Shown: positions 25,575 through 32,023 of the stretch, one piece after another
Position numbering within the stretch: the first letter of the stretch is position 1
Layout of the letters: the number at the start of each line of letters is the position of its first letter
Assembly (NCBI GenBank): GCA_002071085.1
Contig: MWEM01000030.1
Span: 1 to 32,023, forward strand
Direction of reading: 5' to 3'
DNA length: 32,023 nucleotides
DNA from: Thermotogota bacterium ADurb.Bin062
Lineage (GTDB): Bacteria; Thermotogota; Thermotogae; MWEM01
Translations under genes and position numbers: made by a program
Notes under the pieces: model-generated
Seen by the model: the letters and a program-made list of their open reading frames with translations, nothing else
Told to the model about the DNA's origin: nothing
Database searches by the model: none

Positions 25575-25738
25575 TGGGTCAAGTTATGGGGAGACATAAC
25601 TAAGAGGTTAATCGTGGGGTAACCAGCGGGCTGACTTCGGAAACTCACGAAGTCCCGCGATCCCCTTTTGTTTTTTTACGCCGCGAAGACGTCGGGGTAT
25701 CGCGCCGTCGCGAGAAAAAGGGGCGCTTACGCCGCGAT
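25575..25738 (+). repeat. partial MITE-like element (left end, D and A; right end missing)
   Basis: TGGGTCAAGTTATGGGGAGA with the AGTTATG/CATAACT palindrome matches the left end at 4891. It is followed by a D hairpin enlarged to 51 bp (25611-25661) by a nested GACTTCG/CGAAGTC stem, then a full 40-bp A copy (25699-25738). The rest of the gap to 26245 has no supported gene. Confidence 0.65.
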
Positions 25739-25766
25739 GACCCTTTTGTCTTTTCTCGCTCCGCTA

Positions 25767-25795
25767 TTGACATTTTTTCGTCAAAGTGAGATAAT
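25767..25795 (+). promoter_or_regulatory. strong promoter-like signal with no adjacent gene
   Basis: TTGACA (25767-25772), a 17-nt spacer and GATAAT (25790-25795). The -35 lies in a TTGAC/GTCAA inverted repeat. The next plus-strand gene starts 450 bp downstream, so the transcript would have a long leader or be a separate small RNA. Confidence 0.5.
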
Positions 25796-26165
25796 GACTA
25801 AATTGTCGCGCGCATTTATAACGTATGGAGGCCCGGGGATTCCAGAAAGTTAAAAGGATAACCAAGCCGGGTATTCCAAGTTTTTGTCGGTAGAATACAG
25901 CTGTTTAGCGCCATTCCCTCACCCCGCACCAGGAAAACCCGAGTCCCTTCGACGCTGAGGTGAGGAAATAGGGCTTTGAAAAAATGGGGTAGTGATAGCG
26001 AGGGTGTCTCTACGCTTTTCTCGGTCGTGTTGCAGCCACGGAACCAGCCTCATCATCCCCTCTTTAACACGAAAAGACCATTTGGCGAAGGTCTTAGAGT
26101 TCTTGTTTCTTTCGCCTTCTGGCATTTCTGATTCCGTTTCTGAAAATAGCCATTCGACACCTAGT

Positions 26166-26182
26166 ACGGTCGTTGCGACCGT
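26166..26182. promoter_or_regulatory. 17-bp perfect palindrome upstream of the decarboxylase-like gene
   Basis: ACGGTCG-TTG-CGACCGT, 63 bases before the ATG. It may be a repressor operator. Confidence 0.4.
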
Positions 26183-26245
26183 CGAGATCACTTGTGGTTA
26201 CGCGGTGAGCAACGATAGCACGTCAAAAAACTTAGGAGGTGCCAT

Positions 26246-27055
26246 ATGCGAGGAAAGTTCAGTATGAAAAAGGACTGGGTTTATAAGATGCCGGCCCATT
26301 TCTTGGGCGCGCCGTTCTATCCGTATCGAGCAATTTATCCGGACATGCTCGCTATAGAAGTCAGTTATGAAACCGATGCGGAAAGGTTGCTCCAGTACCT
26401 GCCCGATGTCTTTGAGCTGCGAACACCGGTTGTGTCGATTCAGTACTCAAATTGCCGGGATGTGGAATGGATGTCGGGAGGCGATTACCGATTGATTCAG
26501 GTGACTATCCCGACAACGTTCAAGGGCGAAGGAGATACACAAAACCTTGATGGCGACTATGCGTTGGTCGTTTGGGAAAACAATACCTGGCCGATCCTGG
26601 GCGGTAGAGAAGAAGATGGGGTACCCAAAATTTTCGCCGATATCGCCCGCGAACGCCACGTCGGCGAGCACTGGTTCACGGCGGCGAGTTACGAAAGCCG
26701 TACCTTTCTCACCATCGACTTCGAAAGAAAGGCGCAAGCGTCGCAGGACACGCTCGAGAAATTGAAAGAACAATCGAAGATCAATCTGTTTGGTTGGCGA
26801 TACTTGGCCAACTTAGGCAAGGGAGGGGCGGCGTTGAGCCAAGCGACCCTGTATCCCCAAGAAGTACTAATTCGCCAGCTTTGGACCGGGGAAGGAAGCG
26901 TACAATGGACCAAGCTCTTACCGCATTGGCATCCTGGGCAATACAGTATCATTCAAGCGTTTGCCGAACTCCCGATAATTAGATACAATGAAGCGAAAAT
27001 GATGGTGTGTTCGGCCAGCCTCAACGTCGGCGATTCTAGAGTATTAACGGAATAA
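26246..27055 (+). CDS. acetoacetate decarboxylase-like protein
   Basis: This 269-residue protein of the ADC superfamily has a strong RBS (AGGAGGTG, 4-5 nt). The Schiff-base Lys is retained in GGREEDGVPKIFADI (Lys128). The second Lys of the classical GxPKK motif, which lowers the pKa of the first, is Ile129 here. Classical acetoacetate decarboxylation is therefore doubtful; other family members act as aldolase-dehydratases or have no known substrate. It is first in a tight operon with a short-chain dehydrogenase (13 bp gap) and a membrane protein. Confidence 0.85.
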   Translation: MRGKFSMKKDWVYKMPAHFLGAPFYPYRAIYPDMLAIEVSYETDAERLLQYLPDVFELRTPVVSIQYSNCRDVEWMSGGDYRLIQVTIPTTFKGEGDTQNLDGDYALVVWENNTWPILGGREEDGVPKIFADIARERHVGEHWFTAASYESRTFLTIDFERKAQASQDTLEKLKEQSKINLFGWRYLANLGKGGAALSQATLYPQEVLIRQLWTGEGSVQWTKLLPHWHPGQYSIIQAFAELPIIRYNEAKMMVCSASLNVGDSRVLTE

Positions 27056-27068
27056 GGAGTGATGTCTG

Positions 27069-27872
27069 ATGAGCCAATGGTTAAATAACGTAGCCGTCGT
27101 AACCGGCGCGGCCTCCGGAATCGGGTTGGGTCTCACAGAGCATCTGTTGAAGCTTGGGGCCAAAGCCGTTTTTATGGGTGACTTGAAAGAGGAAAACTTG
27201 ACCAAGGAGTCGGGGAGATTGAAACAACAATACCCCGGAAAGGTTTTCCCGATCCTCACCGATGTCACTAAACGGGAACAGGTTGAGAGCCTGATACGTG
27301 AAGCCAAAGCCTTTGACGGGCATTTGGACATCGTGTTCAACAACGCGGGTATGGGGATGACCGTGCCTACGGAACAAGTCACCTTTGATATCTGGAAATT
27401 CATTATGGATTTGAATTTTATGGGAGTGGTGTACGGCACGTACACTGCGATTCCTATTATGCGCGAGCAAGGCTTCGGCCGCATCGTGAACACTGGGTCT
27501 ATCGTCGGAAGGGTCCCCGCGCCCTACCAAGCGGTGTACGCCGCGAGTAAAAGCGCGGTCATCTCTATGACGGAGAGCCTGCAATATGAGCTTGAAGTCG
27601 AAGGGCTGAGCTTTGGCGTTATCTGTCCCGGAAACGTCCGAACCGCCATTTTTGGATCGCTCGCCCCACCTCCCGGCTCGATCTCCGTAGAGGATGCAAT
27701 GGAAATTATTTTCCAGGAATTGGAAAAGAAGACATTGATCATCATCCTGCCCGACGAGGTCCGTGAATACGATCGCATGTACCGAGAAGACCGTGCCGGG
27801 TTCGATCAATTCGCCCGCAACCTGGCTGCAGAACGGCGTGAAAACTACCGTACCAAAGGGACTTATTATTAA
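27069..27872 (+). CDS. short-chain dehydrogenase/reductase (classical SDR)
   Basis: This 267-residue NAD(P)-dependent oxidoreductase has the Rossmann motif VTGAASGIG (residues 11-19). Asp38 at the end of the second strand suggests NAD(H). FNNAG is at ~90-94 and the catalytic Ser144, Tyr157 and Lys161 are in NTGSIVG...YAASK. The C-terminus is short and charged. RBS AAGGAG precedes ATG 27069. Context with the ADC-like gene suggests they handle a shared keto or hydroxy acyl compound; the substrate cannot be read from sequence. Confidence 0.92.
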   Translation: MSQWLNNVAVVTGAASGIGLGLTEHLLKLGAKAVFMGDLKEENLTKESGRLKQQYPGKVFPILTDVTKREQVESLIREAKAFDGHLDIVFNNAGMGMTVPTEQVTFDIWKFIMDLNFMGVVYGTYTAIPIMREQGFGRIVNTGSIVGRVPAPYQAVYAASKSAVISMTESLQYELEVEGLSFGVICPGNVRTAIFGSLAPPPGSISVEDAMEIIFQELEKKTLIIILPDEVREYDRMYREDRAGFDQFARNLAAERRENYRTKGTYY

Positions 27873-27878
27873 TTTCGT

Positions 27879-29087
27879 ATGAGAGAACGAATACGCGATT
27901 TCTTCTTGTCGCAAGCTCAGCTTCCGCTAGAAACGGCGATTCTACTGATTGCCGGGCTTATGGCTACACTGACCGGTATCTTTCTCTTTCCGGTAGGTAC
28001 TGGCGCGTTGCCTTACTACGAAAATGGCCTGTATGGGTTATTCCTGTTCATCTTCGCCCTGCAAATGCTCACGCTCGGTAAAACCCCTTTTGGTGACGTG
28101 AGCCGGTCGATACCAGTTATCGTCATCGGAATCGGCATCGCGATTACGGGCATCGTGACCTGCTTCATTCCGGACCTGCTCAGCCACATCCCCCGCCTCT
28201 TGCTGTTCATCTGTTTTGCTCCAGGCGGGGCGCTGCTGTTGCTCCAGATGATCTTTTCCAAGGATAAACTCCGGAATTGGCTCCGATTGGGAAGCCTCTT
28301 TCGACACCTGATTTTTAGTTGCGCCGCCGTCTACCTGCTGTCCATTCTCATCGGATGGCTCGTCTTGATGTCGCCCAAGATCGATGTCGCGATTACGGCT
28401 CTGTTTGTGCTGACCTTCGGCATCGCGATCCTCTACCTGGCGGTCGTCCTTCGAAAGGTATACCTGACCTATCCGGAGGCGGAGACAAAAGACCCCGGAA
28501 CCGGCATCCTTTCAACCGACAAAATGCTCCTCCTCGTCATCGGACTCTTCATGGTGGTGCTGGGCGCTTTGCTGATTCCCGTGTCTTTGGGTCAACTCCC
28601 GTTCGCGGGGAGCGCGCAGCTCGGCCTGCTGATGGTCATCTTTTCGATACAAATGCTGGCCTTGGGCAGCACCCCGATCGGAGCATTTCCGCGCAGTCGG
28701 GCGATGATCTTGGTCGGATTCGTGTTCGCGGGGCTGGGTATCATATCTGCGGTGATTCCCGGAATTCTGGTAGGACCTTTGACCCTCCTCATCGGGTTGC
28801 TGAACCTCTTCGGAGGGGCCATCTCCCTCGGCAAAATGGTTTTTTCCAAAAATCAAACGCCGGCGGGCTCCCCCCAGACGGTTCTTTCTGTCTTGAGAAG
28901 GCTATTCATCACTCAGCTTGCCTTGGCCCTTCTCTCTATTATGTTCGGTACCTCGATGTTGATACCCTCGCTCCTGCCGGGACTTCTTGTCGGAGTGATC
29001 TTGTTCGCGAACGGCTGCCTTCTTTTGTACTTGATCTACATACTTATATCCCTGGACAAGGTTATCAAACAGCTGAGTCAAGCGTGA
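27879..29087 (+). CDS. integral membrane protein with internal duplication, unknown
   Basis: The 402-residue protein has about 12 hydrophobic segments. It consists of two similar halves offset by 196 residues: QMLTLGKTPFGDVSRS (62-77) against QMLALGSTPIGAFPRS (258-273). LLIAGLMATLTGIFLFPV and LLVIGLFMVVLGALLIPV begin the halves, and MIFSKDK/MVFSKNQ mark equivalent loops. I do not recognise the family; it is distantly reminiscent of HdeD/DUF308-type proteins. It starts 6 bp after the SDR stop without a clear RBS, so it is probably coupled. Confidence 0.8.
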   Translation: MRERIRDFFLSQAQLPLETAILLIAGLMATLTGIFLFPVGTGALPYYENGLYGLFLFIFALQMLTLGKTPFGDVSRSIPVIVIGIGIAITGIVTCFIPDLLSHIPRLLLFICFAPGGALLLLQMIFSKDKLRNWLRLGSLFRHLIFSCAAVYLLSILIGWLVLMSPKIDVAITALFVLTFGIAILYLAVVLRKVYLTYPEAETKDPGTGILSTDKMLLLVIGLFMVVLGALLIPVSLGQLPFAGSAQLGLLMVIFSIQMLALGSTPIGAFPRSRAMILVGFVFAGLGIISAVIPGILVGPLTLLIGLLNLFGGAISLGKMVFSKNQTPAGSPQTVLSVLRRLFITQLALALLSIMFGTSMLIPSLLPGLLVGVILFANGCLLLYLIYILISLDKVIKQLSQA

Positions 29088-29266
29088 GGATCCCAAAGGC
29101 CTCGTGGATTTTGGTACAATAGTCGGGAAGGGTACGAAGCTTTTGTTTGTTGTAGAAGAAGTAGAAGATCTCCCTTCGTAGATCGGTATGATATAGAAAT
29201 TGGAGGAAAGAAGCGCCCGGACCTAAACGCAAACGGCGCGTCTCTCCGAGAAAGGAAGGGACCGAT

Positions 29267-30532
29267 CTGTCTCGCGCATCGCTGAAGGCTAAACTACGCG
29301 AGGCCTTCCCGGCTTTAGGTATAAAAAACTACCGATACTTTTGGCTTGGGCAGATGGTTTCCTTAATCGGGACCTGGATGCAAACCTCTGCCCAAGCTTG
29401 GTTGGTTTTGGAAATCACCGACTCGCCCCTGTTATTGGGGTTGTTGGGTGTCGCGCAGTTTACCCCCGTTCTTTTATTCTCCCTTCTGGCTGGAGTTTTC
29501 GTGGATCGCTTCTCGAAGCGAACGCTTCTTTTATACACTCAGGCCATTTCCATGGGGTTGGCCTTTGTGTTGGCTCTTTTGGTGCTGTCCGGTCGCGTGG
29601 CCTATTGGCAAGTTTTTCTCGTTTCATTGTCCTTAGGGATAATAAAAACCGTGGATATTCCTGCCCGACAATCGTTTATGACGGAGCTGGTCGGCAAAAA
29701 GAACCTTCTGAACGCGATAGCCCTCAACTCCACGATCTTCAATTTGGCCCGAATCGTTGGGCCGGTGCTTTCGGGTATGATGATGGGATGGGTGGGCGCG
29801 GGCTGGTGCTTTTTTATCAACGGTGTCACCTTTCTCGCGGTGTTGATCGGGTTGTGGAAGATCGAGCTCCCTAATGTGGGATTTAGGAAAACGCGCGAGC
29901 GCGTGCTACCCGAGTTATTAGCTGGACTTCGGTACGTCCTGCGTCACCGTACACTCTTTGAAACGATCGCGCTTCTCGCTATCGCCAGCATTTTTACGAT
30001 GAACTACAACGTGTGGATTCCGGTGCTGGCCAGGAATCAATTGGGCTTGGGCGCATCCGGATACGGTTTTCTGATGGCGAGTTTAGGCGTGGGCGCCGTC
30101 ATCGGCTCCTTGCTCTTAGCCTCGAACAGTCGAAAAGGAATCCGCCAGGGATTGTTACGCGCTCTGCCAATCCTGACGGCGCTGCTGCTCATTATGACCG
30201 GACTCACGAAACAGTATGGGCTCGCCGTCGTCTTGGTCGCCGGAATCGGGATGCTCAACACCGCTTTCACCACGACGGCGAATTCATCCATGCAGGTGTT
30301 GTCGGACGATGAATATCGAGGACGAGTGATGAGCCTCTACGCGCTGGTTTTCACGGGGTCTTCGCCGATAGGAAATACCTTCGTCGGCTGGCTATCCGAC
30401 GCTTACACCGTCTCACCGGCTTTGATTCTTTCGGGCAGCTTGGCCCTGATCCTCCTAGTTTTCACCGGACTTGTTTCTCGCAACGGAAAGAAAACGCGTT
30501 CTCGCGACTCAGCGTTTCAGGGAGATTCATAG
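29267..30532 (+). CDS. major facilitator superfamily exporter (MFS_3/EntS-like), probable CTG start
   Basis: This is a roughly 422-residue, 12-TM transporter of the drug/siderophore exporter type. N-terminal KNYRYFWLGQMVSLIGTWMQ and AQAWLVLEITDSPLLLGLLG are family hallmarks, with VDRFSKR in loop 2-3 and DDEYRGRVMSLYALVFTGSSPIG later. The first ATG in frame (29354) lies inside TM1 and has no RBS. Upstream the frame is open to a TGA near 29190 but has no ATG, GTG or TTG. CTG 29267 has GGAAGGG 6 nt before it and restores the conserved N-terminus. A sequence error is the alternative. Bases 29088-29266 otherwise hold only leader. Confidence 0.85.
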   Translation: MSRASLKAKLREAFPALGIKNYRYFWLGQMVSLIGTWMQTSAQAWLVLEITDSPLLLGLLGVAQFTPVLLFSLLAGVFVDRFSKRTLLLYTQAISMGLAFVLALLVLSGRVAYWQVFLVSLSLGIIKTVDIPARQSFMTELVGKKNLLNAIALNSTIFNLARIVGPVLSGMMMGWVGAGWCFFINGVTFLAVLIGLWKIELPNVGFRKTRERVLPELLAGLRYVLRHRTLFETIALLAIASIFTMNYNVWIPVLARNQLGLGASGYGFLMASLGVGAVIGSLLLASNSRKGIRQGLLRALPILTALLLIMTGLTKQYGLAVVLVAGIGMLNTAFTTTANSSMQVLSDDEYRGRVMSLYALVFTGSSPIGNTFVGWLSDAYTVSPALILSGSLALILLVFTGLVSRNGKKTRSRDSAFQGDS

Positions 30533-30653
30533 GCAAATAGAGAGGAATAATAGCTCCTCACCGGAGCACCTGGTGGCGCCAACTTTGCAATCGGAGAGCC
30601 TTTTGGGCTTTTGGGGTCGCGCTGCTGGAAACGCTTGGGAACGCTTTGGGAAC

Positions 30654-30947
30654 GCCTACTTTTAAGTTGGCATGTCTTTTCAAAATCAAAAGATGGTTTC
30701 GCACAGAGTACACAGAGAGCACAGAGAGAACATAGAGAAACGCCCTGGGAACGCCAGCTTTTAGTTGGCAGGTTTCCTGGGAACGCCGGACTTTGTGGTT
30801 CATCGCGGGGTAAGTGGCTTATAATACGACCCCGCGATCCGCTTTTTGTCTTTCATAGAAGCGTATCGCGCCCTCGCGGGAAGAAGGGGCGCTTACGCCT
30901 GGATGCTGCGCTTGGGAACGTCTGGGAACGCCAACTTTTAAGTTGGC
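30654..30947. repeat. repeat island 4 (B-C-B-D-A-B)
   Basis: B hairpins lie at 30654-30671, 30753-30769 and 30930-30947; a C tract at 30691-30738; a D hairpin at 30802-30838 and a 40-bp A copy at 30865-30904. The last B hairpin ends 9 bases before the transposase stop. There is no gene between 30533 and 30956. Confidence 0.85.
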
Positions 30948-30956
30948 ATATCTTAC

Positions 30957-32023
30957 TCATCCTGTGCGTGGATGTAACAGCAAAACCAACAATCGCTGTG
31001 AAGCCTTTGAATAGCTGCACTCAGAGAAAATGGATTCCGTTGTTCTTACAGAAGGCCGAGAGAAATAGGTTACAGCGAAAATCGAAAAAGCCAGTCTAAT
31101 GACATAAAAAAGTTCGCAATGGGTCAAGTTATCTTCTGATGTTTGTAGTATTCTTAGTAGGTCATTGAAAATCAGATAAGCGATAGCTATTAGGATCAAA
31201 AAATGGCTTTGCGCGCTTTCATCACGCGAATGGCATTTCGCCAAAGAGAGGTTCTGCTTTGCGAATTTGAAAAATGACTCTATCGTCCATCGGAGGGAAT
31301 AGTACTCGATGATCGCCTCGCTCGGAAGGCTTATATCGGTACAGGCTAAAAGGGCTCGTGAACCGTCTTCCAGCTCCGTCACCACGACTCTCACCGGTAT
31401 TCTTAAGGATTGAACTTCGGCATCATAAGTCCGATAGCGGATGACCTTATTTCCTAACCTAAACGTACGGTTCATAGTCGCGTTAGCCACCAATTCCTTC
31501 ACTTTCTTCCATTCTCCATCAACACATAGAATGATGTTGCTCTTGAACCGGCCGATGAAGTCTGACTCGAACAGCTTCTTGCAAGATTCTATCAGGGGCG
31601 CATTCGTGTACCAACTGTCTGCAATGATTATCGCGTGACGTATGAAATGATCTTTGAGCCAGGATATGGCCATCTCTATCTTAGAGCGATAGGGCTCCCC
31701 TTCCTCTTTTGAAGATTTGGCAAAGAGCATATCCAACGGTTGGAAGACCTTGTTCTTTACCTCACCTATGGTCAGGATGACCTGAGAGAGGATAAACCTT
31801 TTGTCGCAATGGTCATAATGCTTGGAAGCAAACGGTATCAACTTCCCTCGGCGAGGGATCTGAGTGTCGTCGATGACCAGAATGTGGCGGTGTCGGCTTG
31901 TGCCTTCCCCCACCATCTGTCTTCTGAAGAGCGAGAACAAGCGATTTTTCATCGTTGCCCAGAACTCCTCGTGAGATTGAAGAAAGCGGAACAGTGTGGT
32001 GTGGGAGACGCTGTAGTGTTCAT
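30957..32023 (-). CDS. IS4/IS701-type DDE transposase (N-terminus beyond window)
   Basis: The frame is open from the window edge to TGA at 30957, about 355 residues. Catalytic Asp residues are in LVIDDTQIPRRGK and IIIADSWYTNAP. The Glu is in the YREK signature YSLRWTIESFFKFAKQ with exact Y-2-R-3-E-6-K spacing, which defines the IS4 superfamily. By comparison with the copy at 1-394 about 50 N-terminal residues are missing. The final ~45 residues still look coding. The right IS end could not be fixed; a B hairpin lies just outside. Confidence 0.9.
   Translation of the reverse strand, partial: EHYSVSHTTLFRFLQSHEEFWATMKNRLFSLFRRQMVGEGTSRHRHILVIDDTQIPRRGKLIPFASKHYDHCDKRFILSQVILTIGEVKNKVFQPLDMLFAKSSKEEGEPYRSKIEMAISWLKDHFIRHAIIIADSWYTNAPLIESCKKLFESDFIGRFKSNIILCVDGEWKKVKELVANATMNRTFRLGNKVIRYRTYDAEVQSLRIPVRVVVTELEDGSRALLACTDISLPSEAIIEYYSLRWTIESFFKFAKQNLSLAKCHSRDESAQSHFLILIAIAYLIFNDLLRILQTSEDNLTHCELFYVIRLAFSIFAVTYFSRPSVRTTESIFSECSYSKASQRLLVLLLHPRTG
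31781..32023 (+). repeat. direct repeat of window bases 1-243
   Basis: Bases 31781-32023 and 1-243 align without gaps and differ at 7 positions (97.1% identity), all within the transposase gene and in the same orientation. Confidence 0.95.

Noticed and set aside
25919..26191. 90-residue minus-strand ORF
   Set aside because: No RBS, no recognisable domain, low-complexity charged sequence and it covers the perfect palindrome. A decayed gene cannot be excluded.
1..32023. Circular plasmid or phage genome with overlapping ends
   Set aside because: Ends differ at 7 of 243 bases, and there are no replication, partition or virion genes; core metabolic genes suggest a chromosome.
1..32023. tRNA or rRNA genes
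   Set aside because: No cloverleaf with GTTCRANNC or rRNA core sequences was noticed on reading both strands.

Overview
The window is about 32 kb of bacterial DNA of roughly even base composition, with strong GGAGG-type ribosome binding sites, frequent GTG/TTG starts and AT-rich extended -10 promoters (TGNTATAAT). The gene content points to an anaerobic, probably diderm (outer-membrane-bearing) heterotroph: a small beta-barrel protein ends in Phe, the peptide-transporter binding protein has a cleavable signal without a lipobox Cys, and there is a heterodimeric B12-dependent methylmalonyl-CoA mutase operon. I cannot name the phylum. A Thermotogota-, Synergistota- or Atribacterota-like lineage would fit, but that is only an impression.

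Layout. 1-2004: nested mobile-element remains: the 5' part of an IS4/IS701-type transposase gene, an IS3-type element with a -1 frameshift signal, and an Rpn-type nuclease gene truncated by it. 2063-2566: repeat island. 2731-4826 (-): pyrG coupled to a small outer-membrane protein gene. 4888-5120: a complete MITE-like element. 5186-6478 (+): AAA ATPase whose last codons are supplied by a repeat. 6505-7140: repeats plus a truncated serine recombinase with a structured leader. 7315-13170 (+): a promoter/operator and a five-gene oligopeptide-type ABC transporter operon. 13165-16200 (-): N-acetylmuramoyl-L-alanine amidase and a PAS-PAS histidine kinase. 16316-17254: the largest repeat island. 17407-18214 (+): gamma-carbonic anhydrase and a small Cys-rich protein. 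18218-25483 (-): mutA-mutB-meaB-phosphohexomutase. 25575-26182: repeats and unexplained promoter/palindrome signals. 26246-29087 (+): acetoacetate-decarboxylase-like protein, short-chain dehydrogenase and an internally duplicated membrane protein. 29267-30532 (+): MFS exporter that seems to start at CTG. 30654-30947: repeat island. 30957-32023 (-): second copy of the IS4/IS701-type transposase gene.

The mut operon would interconvert succinyl-CoA and (R)-methylmalonyl-CoA, with MeaB as the G-protein chaperone of the mutase. The ABC operon imports peptides or oligosaccharides. The 26-29 kb operon looks like a small keto-acid or carbonyl pathway with its own membrane protein.

The most unusual part is the intergenic DNA. 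Four interspersed repeat families recur: nine exactly 40-bp imperfect palindromes (A); ATCGCGGGG/CCCCGCGAT hairpins (D) usually placed just before A; 17-18-bp GCC...GGC hairpins whose stems covary between copies (B); and 9-bp-period CACAGAGNN tracts (C). One D-A pair is framed by terminal inverted repeats to make a 233-bp MITE-like element. The two window ends are 97% identical direct copies of the same transposase segment, so the window may be a contig broken at, or a segment bracketed by, insertion sequences.
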